In this document: positions 21,064-30,306 of the stretch, in pieces
Position numbering within the stretch: the stretch's first letter is position 1
Layout of the letters: every line of letters begins with the position of its first letter
Assembly (NCBI RefSeq): GCF_015732285.1
Contig: NZ_WIQU01000022.1
Location: forward strand, 253,119-317,118
Length of the DNA stretch: 64,000 bases
Direction: 5' to 3'
From: Pectinatus frisingensis
GTDB lineage: Bacteria > Bacillota > Negativicutes > Selenomonadales > Selenomonadaceae
The notes under the pieces: model-generated
Databases searched by the model: none
Told to the model about the DNA's origin: nothing
What the model saw: the letters and a program-made list of their open reading frames with translations, nothing else
Program-made: the position numbers and the translations under genes

Positions 21064-21110
21064 CATAAGAAGTTTATTTAATTTTCAAAGTTTACTATAG
21101 GTGGAACTAT

Positions 21111-22196
21111 ATGGAAAAATATTATTTGGCTGCATTACAAATGGTATCAGGTATGGGAATTACAAATATCAGACGATTGCTTGCCTGCTTCAGCTGTGCA
21201 AAAAATATCTGGGATGCATCTGAAGATGAAATAACAGCAAGTAAATGCTTGTCAGAAAAATTATCTAGGAGATTATTCAGGCACCGACAACAGTTTGATG
21301 TTGATACTGCAGCGTCTGACTGGGATAAAAGAGGAATAAGGTTGATAAGTATTCTGGAAGATGATTATCCAAAACTGCTGACTAATATTTATAATCCGCC
21401 GGCAGTACTGTTTTGCCGTGGAAATTCGATCACTGATAAATGTCTGGCCGTGGTGGGAGCACGAAAATTTTCAGTATATGGCAAAAGTATTGCCTATACC
21501 ATTGCGGCCGATTTAGCAAAGCAAGGATATGCTGTTGTCAGTGGTGCGGCACATGGTATAGATACTTTTGCCCATTGCGGTGCCTTGACTAAAGGACAGA
21601 CAATTGCTGTGCTCGGATGTGGTGTAGATATGGTATATCCGCGTGAGAATAAAAGGCTTTTGGATGAAATTGCTGAAAAAGGTACGATTATTTCTGAGTA
21701 TGCACCGAAAACGCAACCCTTGGCAGCATTTTTTCCGGCACGTAACCGGATAATAAGCGGACTGTCAATTGGGACGGTTGTAATAGAAGCTGCAGAGCGC
21801 AGCGGATCGCTGATCACAGCTGAAATGGCGTTGAGTGAAGGTCGTGATGTTTTTGCCGTACCAGGTAGTATTTATTCTGAGCAAAGCCGTGGCTGCAATC
21901 ATCTGATTCAGCAGGGGGCTAAATTGATTACTTGTGCACAAGATATTTATGAGGAATATGATGCAGTGAGGAATGTTGCTGTATCAAAAGAACAAACGCC
22001 TTCCATGACAGATGGTGAAGCTAAAATTTATAATCTTTTGTCATATGATCAGGCAATCAGCATCGATGAGATAATTTATAAGCTGCGTGCTAACGTTACT
22101 AATATAAGTTTTGTGTTATTGCAAATGAAACTTAAAAAAATTATTGATGAAGCGTCACCGGGAATGTATGTACGTTCAGCTAAGGGGAGAATTTAG
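21111..22196 (+). CDS. dprA: DNA processing protein DprA
   Basis: DprA loads RecA onto incoming single-stranded DNA in natural transformation; it is also widespread in bacteria not known to be competent. The 361-residue protein has an N-terminal SAM-like helical part, the Rossmann core with VVGARKFSVYG, VSGAAHGIDTFAH, AVLGCGVDMVYPREN and FPARNRIISGLS, and a C-terminal winged helix (residues about 300-358, EAKIYNLLSYDQAISIDEI). The ATG follows TAGGTGG. Its stop overlaps the topA GTG by one base. Confidence 0.96.
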   Translation: MEKYYLAALQMVSGMGITNIRRLLACFSCAKNIWDASEDEITASKCLSEKLSRRLFRHRQQFDVDTAASDWDKRGIRLISILEDDYPKLLTNIYNPPAVLFCRGNSITDKCLAVVGARKFSVYGKSIAYTIAADLAKQGYAVVSGAAHGIDTFAHCGALTKGQTIAVLGCGVDMVYPRENKRLLDEIAEKGTIISEYAPKTQPLAAFFPARNRIISGLSIGTVVIEAAERSGSLITAEMALSEGRDVFAVPGSIYSEQSRGCNHLIQQGAKLITCAQDIYEEYDAVRNVAVSKEQTPSMTDGEAKIYNLLSYDQAISIDEIIYKLRANVTNISFVLLQMKLKKIIDEASPGMYVRSAKGRI

Positions 22197-24406
22197 TGGA
22201 AAAAAAGTTAGAAGGATCCAAAAAAACATTAAAAGCAAAACCTAAAAAAAAGAAAACTGCTTCCAAAAAAACGTTGGTGATAGTTGAATCACCTGCTAAG
22301 GCCAAGACTATAGAAAAATATCTGGGACATAGAAAATATGAAGTACTGGCCTCCATGGGGCATTTACGGGATTTGCCAAAAAGTCAGTTTGGAATTGACA
22401 TAGAAAATGATTTTGCCCCCAAATATATAAATATAAGAGGTAAGGGCGATTTAATAAAATCTTTGAAAAAAGAAGCTAAAAACGCTGAAAAAATTTATCT
22501 TGCATCTGACCCGGACCGTGAAGGAGAGGCTATTGCATGGCATTTGGCATATTTATTGGGAATTGATGACAAGAAAAAATGCCGCATTGTATTTAATGAA
22601 ATAACCAAACCGGCAATCAATGAAGCAGTGAAGGCACCGCGGACGATCAATCTTAACCTGGTAGATGCCCAGCAGGCCAGACGTATGCTGGATAGAATTG
22701 TCGGTTACAAACTTAGTCCGCTGCTCTGGCGCAAAATAAAAAAAGGATTGAGTGCCGGGCGTGTGCAATCTGTCACCGTTAAAATAATTTGCGATCGAGA
22801 GCGGGAAATCCGTGCTTTTATCCCTGAAGAATACTGGACTATTGATCTCAATTTTAAGTGTGAGGCAAGAAAGTGCACACTTGCTACGGAACTGGCAATG
22901 GTTGACGGCAAGAAAATTGCTGTGACATCGGAAGAAAGTGCCGCACGGATCAAAAAAGATTTACAGCACCAGCAGTTTGTAGTTGAAGAAGTGAAAAAAA
23001 GTGAACGTCGTCGAAAACCACCGGCTCCGTTTACCACTAGTTCCCTGCAACAGGATGCTGCAAGAAAATTGGGATTTACTTCGCGGCGTACAATGATGAT
23101 TGCTCAGCAGTTATATGAAGGAGTAAATGTCGGGAAAAAAGGTCCGGTCGGTTTAATTACTTATATGCGTACCGACTCTACACGTATAGCTGAATTGGCG
23201 CAAAATGAAGCGAGAAACTATATAACGGAAAAATTTGGTCCTGCTTATATGCCTGGAAAACCACCTGTGTATACTGCCAAAAAAGATGCTCAAGATGCTC
23301 ATGAAGCCGTGCGTCCGACTGATATAACGTTGACACCGCCGCTGATAGAAGGATTTTTATCGAAAGAACAATTTAAATTATATCGGCTTATTTGGCAGCG
23401 CTTTTTGGCCAGCCAAATGACAGCGGCTGTTTATGACACAATGGGAATTATAATCAAAGGTGGTATTTATACAGCTAAAACAGCCGGTTCTGTATTAAGA
23501 TTTGCCGGATTCACTGCTGTATATGACGATGCAGATAAAAAGAAGGAAAAGGATATTATTTTACCGGAAGTATTTGTCGGTGACGTCATGAAACTGCAAA
23601 AAGTATTACCTGAACAACATTTTACTGAACCACCACCGCGTTATAATGATGCCTCAATAGTAAAAACTCTGGAGGAAAAGGGTATCGGACGGCCTAGTAC
23701 CTACGCACCGATAATCGAAACGATTCTGGGGCGAGGTTATGTTGTCAGACGCGATAAAAAATTTGAACCTACTGAACTGGGTTTTATTGTTCTTGACATG
23801 CTCGAGCAGTATTTTAAAAATATTGTTGATGCCAAATTTACCGCTGAGTTAGAAAACAGCCTCGATAAAATTGCTGACGGTATGATGGATAAAAATAATT
23901 TATTAGCAGAATTTTATAGTCCCTTCGCAACCACTCTGGAAAAAGCGGAAGAAGAAATCGGACATGTTGATATACCGGAAGAAGTTTCTGATGTACGTTG
24001 TGAAAAATGCGGAAGACTTATGGTTGTCAAACAAGGTCGTTTCAGTAAATTTCTGGCTTGCCCAGGATTTCCGGAATGTCGTAATACAAAGCCAATTTTA
24101 AAGGATACTGGAGCCAAATGCCCTAAATGCGGTGGACGTGTCGTTGAGCGTCACACTAAGCGCGGCAGAATTTTTTACGGCTGCGAAAACTATCCGAAAT
24201 GTGATTTTGTGAGCTGGGATGCACCGTTAGCTGATAAAGTCTGTGATGAATGTGGAACCAATATGTTTCAGCACCGTTATAAAAATGGCAAAGTAGTGCT
24301 GTACTGCGGCAATGAAAACTGCAAGACACGCAAAGATCATCCAATCAATGAAGAAATAAAAAAAATGAAGGTAAAATCGGCGGATAAGTCTGTAAAAAAG
24401 GCTTGA
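22196..24406 (+). CDS. topA: DNA topoisomerase I
   Basis: TopA relaxes negative supercoils through a 5'-phosphotyrosine link. The 736-residue protein starts at a GTG behind GGGGAGA and has an extra lysine-rich tail of about 25 residues in front of the Toprim domain ([26 protein letters not shown]). The active tyrosine is in [12 protein letters not shown]. The C terminus holds three zinc ribbons (CEKCGRL...CPGFPEC, CPKCGGR...CENYPKC, CDECGTN...CGNENC). Coupled to dprA. Confidence 0.97.
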   Translation: MEKKLEGSKKTLKAKPKKKKTASKKTLVIVESPAKAKTIEKYLGHRKYEVLASMGHLRDLPKSQFGIDIENDFAPKYINIRGKGDLIKSLKKEAKNAEKIYLASDPDREGEAIAWHLAYLLGIDDKKKCRIVFNEITKPAINEAVKAPRTINLNLVDAQQARRMLDRIVGYKLSPLLWRKIKKGLSAGRVQSVTVKIICDREREIRAFIPEEYWTIDLNFKCEARKCTLATELAMVDGKKIAVTSEESAARIKKDLQHQQFVVEEVKKSERRRKPPAPFTTSSLQQDAARKLGFTSRRTMMIAQQLYEGVNVGKKGPVGLITYMRTDSTRIAELAQNEARNYITEKFGPAYMPGKPPVYTAKKDAQDAHEAVRPTDITLTPPLIEGFLSKEQFKLYRLIWQRFLASQMTAAVYDTMGIIIKGGIYTAKTAGSVLRFAGFTAVYDDADKKKEKDIILPEVFVGDVMKLQKVLPEQHFTEPPPRYNDASIVKTLEEKGIGRPSTYAPIIETILGRGYVVRRDKKFEPTELGFIVLDMLEQYFKNIVDAKFTAELENSLDKIADGMMDKNNLLAEFYSPFATTLEKAEEEIGHVDIPEEVSDVRCEKCGRLMVVKQGRFSKFLACPGFPECRNTKPILKDTGAKCPKCGGRVVERHTKRGRIFYGCENYPKCDFVSWDAPLADKVCDECGTNMFQHRYKNGKVVLYCGNENCKTRKDHPINEEIKKMKVKSADKSVKKA

Positions 24407-24443
24407 GATATGTATAATAATATATAAACGGAGCGATTCAGCT

Positions 24444-25784
24444 ATGCAGCAAAAAAAGATAATTGTTATTGGAGCAGGATTAGCTGGCAGTGAAGCTGTA
24501 TGGCAGATTGCCAAAAGAGGGTTAAAGGTAACTCTTTATGAGATGCGTCCGCAAAAATTTACACCGGCTCATAAAACTGCCGAATTTGCCGAATTGGTTT
24601 GCAGTAATTCACTGCGTGCTGCAGGACTTGAAAATGCGGTGGGGATATTGAAAGAAGAAATGCGGTGCATGGATTCACTGATAATGGCATCTGCCGACAG
24701 CAATTGTGTGCCGGCAGGGGGGGCACTGGCAGTTGACAGACATGGCTTTTCCCGCTATATAACGGAAAAAATAAAAGGACATCCTAATGTTGATATAATT
24801 AATACAGAAATTTCGACTATTCCCAGGGATGATGATACAATAGTAATTGTGGCTTCCGGTCCGCTGACGGCAGATGGATTGGCACAAGATACAGCCGGGT
24901 TGACAGGTGAAGATTATTTTTACTTTTATGATGCGGCGGCACCGTTGATAACCAGGGAATCAATCGATATGAAAAAAGCTTACCGGGCTTCACGTTATGG
25001 TAAGGGAACAGCTGATTATATTAATTGTCCAATGAACGAACAAGAATACAAAACTTTTTGGCAAGAATTGGTCAGTGCAGAAAAAACACCAATCAAAAAA
25101 TTTGAAAAAGAGATTTTTTTTGAAGGATGTATGCCGGTCGAAGTGATGGCTGAGCGGGGAATCGATACTTTATTATTCGGACCTTTAAAACCGGTTGGAC
25201 TGGAAAATCCTAAAACGGGGCAAAAACCTTATGCCGTTGTGCAGTTGCGGCAGGATAACAGTGCCGACAGTTTGTATAACATGGTGGGGTTTCAAACACA
25301 TCTTAAATGGCCGGAGCAAAAAAAAGTATTTTCACTGATACCCGGCTTGCAAAATGCTGAATTTGCCAGATACGGCGTTATGCACAGAAATACTTTCATA
25401 AACTCACCGGTGGTATTGCAGGAAACTTTGCAGATGAAGAAGTGCGGCAATATTTTGTTTGCCGGACAGATGACCGGAGTTGAAGGTTATGTTGAGTCGG
25501 CTTCATCAGGATTGATCGCCGGAATAAATGCGGTTTTTTTAGCAACGAACCGCTCCCCTGTGATTTTTCCTGAAGAAACAGCTCACGGGGCACTTTGCAA
25601 ATATATAACAACGGCACCGGCGAAACATTTTCAGCCGATGAATATTAATTTTGGCCTTATGCCGCATCTTTCTGAAAAAATTCGCGATAAAAAAGTAAAA
25701 AAACAAATGATAGCTCAGCGGGCATTAAGCAGCATGAATACGTTCAAACAGACTATTTGTGATAGGAGTGAAATAAATGTTTAA
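24444..25784 (+). CDS. trmFO: Folate-dependent tRNA (uracil-54) methyltransferase TrmFO
   Basis: TrmFO makes ribothymidine at tRNA position 54 using methylenetetrahydrofolate and FAD. The 446-residue protein has the FAD-binding [12 protein letters not shown] at the start, the [11 protein letters not shown] segment with one of the catalytic cysteines, [12 protein letters not shown] with the other, and the C-terminal [23 protein letters not shown]. In Bacillus the next gene is codV/xerC; here the last 8 bases overlap hslV instead. Confidence 0.97.
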   Translation: MQQKKIIVIGAGLAGSEAVWQIAKRGLKVTLYEMRPQKFTPAHKTAEFAELVCSNSLRAAGLENAVGILKEEMRCMDSLIMASADSNCVPAGGALAVDRHGFSRYITEKIKGHPNVDIINTEISTIPRDDDTIVIVASGPLTADGLAQDTAGLTGEDYFYFYDAAAPLITRESIDMKKAYRASRYGKGTADYINCPMNEQEYKTFWQELVSAEKTPIKKFEKEIFFEGCMPVEVMAERGIDTLLFGPLKPVGLENPKTGQKPYAVVQLRQDNSADSLYNMVGFQTHLKWPEQKKVFSLIPGLQNAEFARYGVMHRNTFINSPVVLQETLQMKKCGNILFAGQMTGVEGYVESASSGLIAGINAVFLATNRSPVIFPEETAHGALCKYITTAPAKHFQPMNINFGLMPHLSEKIRDKKVKKQMIAQRALSSMNTFKQTICDRSEINV

Positions 25785-26310
25785 AGCTACAACTATTGTG
25801 GCAGTACGTAAAAATGGAACTGTAGCCATTGCCGGTGACGGACAGGTCACTTTTGGGCAAAATACGATAATGAAAGGAAATGCACGTAAAGTACGACGCA
25901 TTTATCATGATAAAGTATTAGCCGGTTTTGCAGGGTCAGTGGCTGATGCGTTTACTCTATTTGAAAAATTTGAAGCCAAACTGGAAGAATATAATGGCAG
26001 TCTGACACGTGCTGCTGTAGAGTTAGCTAAGGAATGGCGCACCGATCGGGTGCTTAGAAAACTGGAAGCGTTATTATTGGTGGCTGACAAAGATACAATG
26101 CTGCTTTTATCGGGTAATGGTGAGGTTATTGAACCGGATGGCGCTGTTGCTGCTATTGGTTCAGGTGGATTTTATGCTTTGTCAGCAGCCCGGGCGATGC
26201 TGGAACACACGGAAATGCCGGCAGCGCAAATTGTCAGGGAAGCGTTATCTATAGCTGCAGATATTTGTGTATATACAAATCATAATATAATAGTTGAAGA
26301 ATTAAAGTAG
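25777..26310 (+). CDS. hslV: ATP-dependent protease peptidase subunit HslV (ClpQ)
   Basis: HslV is the threonine peptidase of the HslUV proteasome-like protease. The 177-residue protein begins [10 protein letters not shown]; cleavage before the first threonine would expose the catalytic Thr1, and [22 protein letters not shown] and the ending [12 protein letters not shown]-type tail fit the family. Unlike B. subtilis ClpQ, which uses a serine, a threonine is present. It overlaps trmFO and is followed by hslU. Confidence 0.96.
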   Translation: MFKATTIVAVRKNGTVAIAGDGQVTFGQNTIMKGNARKVRRIYHDKVLAGFAGSVADAFTLFEKFEAKLEEYNGSLTRAAVELAKEWRTDRVLRKLEALLLVADKDTMLLLSGNGEVIEPDGAVAAIGSGGFYALSAARAMLEHTEMPAAQIVREALSIAADICVYTNHNIIVEELK

Positions 26311-26322
26311 GGGGATTTTATC

Positions 26323-27714
26323 TTGAGTGAGCAAACACCTCGTCAGATAGTAGATGAACTGGATAAATATATAGTCGGACAAAATAATGCCAAACGTGCT
26401 GTAGCCGTTGCCCTGCGCAACAGATGGCGGGCACACCGCCTGCCGGCAGTGATGAAGGATGAAGTTATACCTAAGAATATTTTGATGATTGGGGCTACCG
26501 GTGTCGGTAAAACAGAGATAGCCCGCCGGCTGGCAAAATTGGTTAACGCACCTTTTATTAAAGTGGAAGCTACTAAGTTTACTGAAGTCGGCTATGTTGG
26601 CAGAGACGTTGAATCAATGGTACGTGACTTGGTTGAAGTGGCTGTCAGAATGGTTAAGCAAAGAGAAATGGCAGCAGTCGTTGATAAGGCTAAAAAGATG
26701 GCTGAGGAACGAATTTTGGATTTATTGGTACCCAATCAGCAGAAAGTTAATTCTGTTAACCCTATCGGGGCTATATTTACAGCCGATAATGAAAGTGAAG
26801 CAAGCCAGACAACAAAGGAAGAAAAACCTAAGTATGGAGCAGGCCGCGAATTTTGTCGCAAACGCTTGCTGGCCGGTGAACTGGAAAAAAATTTAGTCGA
26901 AATAGACACGGAAGATACCCGTACGCCGATGATTGGCATGCTGGCTGGTGCAGGGATGGAAGATATAACCAATAATCTGCAGGATATGCTGGGCAGCATG
27001 TTTCCGAAAAAACGCAAAAAAACTAAAGTGACCATTCAAACTGCACGTAAAATATTCGAGCAGGAAGAAGCACAAAAACTTGTTGATATGGAGGAAGTGG
27101 CTAAAGAAGGCGTGAAAAACGCTGAAAATGACGGTATAATATTCCTCGACGAAATAGATAAGATTGCTGTAAAGGGTGCGGCGGCCGGGCCTGATGTTTC
27201 ACGCGAAGGGGTACAAAGAGACATTTTACCAATAGTGGAAGGTTCAACTGTGGTTACTAAATACGGTCCGGTAAAAACAGAACATGTTTTATTTATAGCT
27301 GCCGGCGCTTTTCATATGGCAAAACCGTCTGACCTGATTCCTGAGCTGCAGGGCAGGTTTCCTATAAGAGTAGAACTAACTTCTTTGACACACGAAGACT
27401 TTAAAAGAATATTGACCGAACCGGCCAATGCATTGATAAAACAATATGCAGCTTTGCTGAAAACTGAGGGTATTGATATTCATTTTACTGATGAGGCCAT
27501 TGATCATTTAGCTAAAATTGCCTGTGATGTTAATGCTCAGACAGAAAATATCGGAGCACGCCGGCTGCATACAATTATGGAAAAGCTGTTGGAAGATCTT
27601 TCTTTTGACGCACCCGAAATGGTTGCTGGAACAGTGAATATAGATAAAGCTTATATTGATGACAAACTGGGTAATATAATTGCAAATCGTGATTTGAGCA
27701 GATTTATTTTGTGA
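26323..27714 (+). CDS. hslU: HslU (ClpY) unfoldase ATPase
   Basis: HslU is the AAA+ ring that unfolds proteins and feeds them to HslV. The 463-residue protein starts with [16 protein letters not shown], has Walker [15 protein letters not shown], the pore loop in the [10 protein letters not shown] segment, an intermediate domain (about residues 110-240), Walker [12 protein letters not shown], and the C-terminal DLSRFIL tail that docks into HslV. It starts at a TTG 8 bases after GGGGGA. A strong terminator follows. Confidence 0.97.
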   Translation: MSEQTPRQIVDELDKYIVGQNNAKRAVAVALRNRWRAHRLPAVMKDEVIPKNILMIGATGVGKTEIARRLAKLVNAPFIKVEATKFTEVGYVGRDVESMVRDLVEVAVRMVKQREMAAVVDKAKKMAEERILDLLVPNQQKVNSVNPIGAIFTADNESEASQTTKEEKPKYGAGREFCRKRLLAGELEKNLVEIDTEDTRTPMIGMLAGAGMEDITNNLQDMLGSMFPKKRKKTKVTIQTARKIFEQEEAQKLVDMEEVAKEGVKNAENDGIIFLDEIDKIAVKGAAAGPDVSREGVQRDILPIVEGSTVVTKYGPVKTEHVLFIAAGAFHMAKPSDLIPELQGRFPIRVELTSLTHEDFKRILTEPANALIKQYAALLKTEGIDIHFTDEAIDHLAKIACDVNAQTENIGARRLHTIMEKLLEDLSFDAPEMVAGTVNIDKAYIDDKLGNIIANRDLSRFIL

Positions 27715-27727
27715 TTTACGATGGGAG

Positions 27728-27785
27728 AATTTAAATTTCAGATGAAATTTATATATTTTATCTGAAATTTAAATTATTTTTTCTG
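27728..27785 (+). terminator. Intrinsic terminator after hslU
   Basis: A perfect 16-bp stem (27728-27743 with 27760-27775, arms AATTTAAATTTCAGAT and its complement) followed by ATTTTTT. The first arm and loop also contain a nested palindrome AAATTTCA-GA-TGAAATTT. It separates the dprA-hslU unit from codY. Confidence 0.78.
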
Positions 27786-27959
27786 TATTATATTAAATTC
27801 ACCTAAAGTTCCTAAAACCAGATGGATATTGAATGATGAATTATGTATAATTTAGTTGAAAAATATATTAATTTATAAAATTGAAAAAAAACTGTATTTT
27901 TATAGTCATATATGCTACAATAAAAAAGTAATACAATTACGAAAGAAAGGGATTTAATA

Positions 27960-28736
27960 ATGCCAACACTATTAGAAAAAACAAGAAAAATCAATCGTTT
28001 ATTGCAAAAATCAGATAATGTAGAATATGATGGTATTTCGTGCGTTTTAAGTAATGTCCTTAATGCAAACGTATATATAGTTTCTACAACTGGAAAAATT
28101 TATGGTTATGCTTTTATAGATGACTTTGAATGTGATATTATGCTTGATAAAGTAGTAAGTCAGGGTCAATTTCCTAAACACTATGTAAATTGGCTGTTAA
28201 AAATGGATGAAACATCAGCAAATATTAAGTCCAAAAGCGGCATGTGTGCATTCACGGAAAAAACAAAATGTCTGTTTGATGGGAAAAATACCACTATTGT
28301 TCCGATATACGGTATTGGAGAACGCAAAGGAACATTGATCATTGCAAAGTTTGACGATGAGTTTACTGACGATGACCTGTTATTGGCAGAATATGGTGCT
28401 ACGGTGGTGGGAATGGAGATAATCCATGATCACACGGAAAAGATGGAAGAGGACATGAGAAAGCAGGCCACAGTAAAAATTGCCTTGTCAACATTGTCAT
28501 TTTCCGAACAAGAGGCTGCTGTCAATATTTTAGGTGAGCTGAACGGCATGGAGGGACTGCTGGTAGCTTCGAAAATTGCCGATCGTGTGGGAATAACTCG
28601 CTCAGTGATAGTCAACGCGCTACGCAAATTTGAATCGGCTGGTTTGATCGAGTCGAAGTCACTGGGAATGAAGGGAACATACATACGGGTATTGAACGAA
28701 CATTTGCTCGATGAGGTTCAGAAGCTGAAAAGATGA
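27960..28736 (+). CDS. codY: GTP- and branched-chain amino acid-sensing repressor CodY
   Basis: CodY represses nutrient-stress genes when isoleucine, leucine or valine and GTP are high. The 258-residue protein has the GAF sensor part (residues 1 to about 155) with VSQGQFPKHYVNWLLK, and a C-terminal winged helix-turn-helix with SKIADRVGITRSVIVNALRKFESAGLIESKSLGMKGTYI, the most conserved stretch of the family. GAAAGGG lies 8 bases before the ATG; a possible extended -10 (TGCTACAAT, 27913-27921) lies upstream. Terminators stand on both sides, so it is monocistronic although it keeps the Bacillus position between hslU and the flagellar operon. Confidence 0.97.
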   Translation: MPTLLEKTRKINRLLQKSDNVEYDGISCVLSNVLNANVYIVSTTGKIYGYAFIDDFECDIMLDKVVSQGQFPKHYVNWLLKMDETSANIKSKSGMCAFTEKTKCLFDGKNTTIVPIYGIGERKGTLIIAKFDDEFTDDDLLLAEYGATVVGMEIIHDHTEKMEEDMRKQATVKIALSTLSFSEQEAAVNILGELNGMEGLLVASKIADRVGITRSVIVNALRKFESAGLIESKSLGMKGTYIRVLNEHLLDEVQKLKR

Positions 28737-28762
28737 GCGTTTAGCGCTCTACACTAATTTTT

Positions 28763-28814
28763 ATAAGTCTAAAGTTTCGGTATAATATATATTGAAATTT
28801 TAGACTTATTTTAT
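28763..28814 (+). terminator. Intrinsic terminator after codY
   Basis: A 16-bp stem with one G-T pair (28763-28778 with 28794-28809; arms ATAAGTCTAAAGTTTC and GAAATTTTAGACTTAT), then TTTAT. A short GAGCG/CGCTC hairpin right at the codY stop (28735-28749) precedes it. Confidence 0.72.
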
Positions 28815-29043
28815 ATATAATATAAAGTAAAGTTAATTACATAAGTTTTCCGGATTGTATATACGGTTTACCGTAAAACAAACCAGGTATTATTGATGTA
28901 AAAATGAAATTGATTGTTAAAAAATAAAAGGATAATTTTTATATATAGAGAAATTATAATAATTGTATATAATTATATAAGACTTTGATTGGATTTTGAT
29001 ATTACAATTAAAAGAATTATTTTTATAAAAGAGGGACATTATA
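28815..29043 (+). promoter_or_regulatory. Leader and control region of the flagellar operon
   Basis: Very AT-rich, no gene. At 28862-28875 there is a perfect TACGGT-TT-ACCGTA palindrome, the only GC-containing structure in the stretch. The promoter of the 33-kb operon must lie here but I cannot fix it: no TTGACA/TATAAT pair at 17 bases, no sigma-28 (TAAA/GCCGATAA) and no sigma-54 signature is clear. AGAGGGA precedes flgB. Confidence 0.5.
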
Positions 29044-29463
29044 ATGTTTGATAATGTAGTTAATACACCGGCAATCAATGTTTTAGAGATGGCAATGCAG
29101 GCGGCTGATATGCGGCAGCAGGTCATCAGTAACAATATAGCTAATGTAAACACGCCAAATTTTAAGAGAAAGGAACTTGTTTTTGAAAGTATACTGGCAA
29201 AGGAACTTTACCCGAAGCAGGACAGTGGTAATTTACAATTGGCTGTGACTAATCCCGGACATATATCGAATGATGACAGTACTGCAGGTTTTACCGGACC
29301 GGTCATAAGAAATGATACATCTACTACAATGCGTACTGACGGTAATAATGTTGATCCGGATATTGAAATGGCTGCTTTGGCAAAAAATACGCTGTATTAT
29401 GATGCTTTGGCACGAGAAATGAATATGAATGTGACTAATCTTAATAATGTAATTAAGGGATAA
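29044..29463 (+). CDS. flgB: Flagellar proximal rod protein FlgB
   Basis: FlgB is a proximal rod subunit exported by the flagellar type III system. The 139-residue product has the rod-family N terminus with MRQQVISNNIANVNTPNFKR and a C-terminal helix (DALAREMNMNVTNLNNVIKG), both needed for polymerisation. GAGGGA precedes the ATG. It is the first gene of the flagellar operon, directly after codY as in Bacillus. Confidence 0.96.
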   Translation: MFDNVVNTPAINVLEMAMQAADMRQQVISNNIANVNTPNFKRKELVFESILAKELYPKQDSGNLQLAVTNPGHISNDDSTAGFTGPVIRNDTSTTMRTDGNNVDPDIEMAALAKNTLYYDALAREMNMNVTNLNNVIKG

Positions 29464-29478
29464 TAGGGAGGAATGGGC

Positions 29479-29925
29479 TTGAGTATGTTTGGCTCTATTG
29501 ATACATCGGCGTCGGGAATGACGGCAGAACGTCTGCGTATGGATGTAATCAGCAATAATATTGCAAATGTAAATACGACAAGAACCGCAGAAGGAACGGC
29601 ATATCGCCGTAAATATGTTGTTTTTGAGCCGCGCAGTGATGCCGGTCAAAATTCTTTTGATAATGTTTTTAGCAGTGAACTTGATGGAGACGCAGGAAAT
29701 GGCGTACGCGCAGTGAAAATACAAGAAGACGATACTCCGTTTAAACTGAAGTACGATCCGGGTAATCCTGACGCTAACGCGCAAGGTTATGTACAGATGC
29801 CTAATGTCAATATCGTTGCAGAAATGACAGACATGATAACTGCTTCACGGGCCTATGAAGCCAATGTTACAGCGATTAATTCAGCTAAAAGCATGGCTAT
29901 GAAAACACTGGATATTGGAAAATAA
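29479..29925 (+). CDS. flgC: Flagellar proximal rod protein FlgC
   Basis: FlgC is a second proximal rod subunit. The product of about 148 residues has GSIDTSASGMTAERLRMDVISNNIANVNTT at the N terminus and the conserved C-terminal PNVNIVAEMTDMITASRAYEANVTAIN. The frame opens at an ATG at 29473, but that ATG touches the GGAGG site; the TTG at 29479 is 7 bases away and is the better start. Follows flgB closely and precedes fliE. Confidence 0.94.
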   Translation: MSMFGSIDTSASGMTAERLRMDVISNNIANVNTTRTAEGTAYRRKYVVFEPRSDAGQNSFDNVFSSELDGDAGNGVRAVKIQEDDTPFKLKYDPGNPDANAQGYVQMPNVNIVAEMTDMITASRAYEANVTAINSAKSMAMKTLDIGK

Positions 29926-29940
29926 ATGAGGTGATTCGTA

Positions 29941-30252
29941 ATGGATGTTGGAATGCTGCAGATGACACCGGTGAAAGCTGTTGGTCAGATTGCCAATGTA
30001 CAAGAAAAGACTTCTGATGAATTAAAAGCGCAAAAACCCTTTAGTGAATTTTTAGTTGATTCTTTAAAAGAAACTAATGAATTGCAGAAAAATGCGGAAA
30101 AGATGGATTTGGATTTGGCTGCCGGAAAAGTAAACGATATATCACAGGTAGTTATGGCCTCGGAAAAAGCTCAGATCGCGCTTAATTTAACAATGAGCAT
30201 TCGCAATAAAGCTGTTGAAGCATATCAGGAAATAATGCGGATGCAGGTATGA
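29941..30252 (+). CDS. fliE: Flagellar hook-basal body protein FliE
   Basis: FliE joins the MS ring and export gate to the rod. The 103-residue product has the family pattern FSEFLVDSLKETNELQKNAEKMDLDLAAGKVNDISQVVMASEKAQIALNLTMSIRNKAVEAYQEIMRMQV (given here only as landmarks: PFSEFLVDSL, KVNDISQVV, AYQEIMRMQ). GAGGTG lies 8 bases before the ATG. It sits in the usual flgB-flgC-fliE-fliF order. Confidence 0.95.
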   Translation: MDVGMLQMTPVKAVGQIANVQEKTSDELKAQKPFSEFLVDSLKETNELQKNAEKMDLDLAAGKVNDISQVVMASEKAQIALNLTMSIRNKAVEAYQEIMRMQV

Positions 30253-30306
30253 TGATTTACTACTAAATATCGTTTAAAATGATCAATTGGTGAAGGGATT
30301 GAGATA

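Noticed and set aside
28737-29043. Sigma-28 or sigma-54 promoter for the flagellar operon
   Set aside because: I looked for TAAA-N15-GCCGATAA and TGGCAC-N5-TTGC and found neither; I do not assign a sigma factor.
29233-29784. 183-codon minus-strand frame across flgB and flgC
   Set aside because: It is a shadow of two clear flagellar genes: no ribosome site, His/Ile/Cys-rich nonsense composition, and no recognisable domain.
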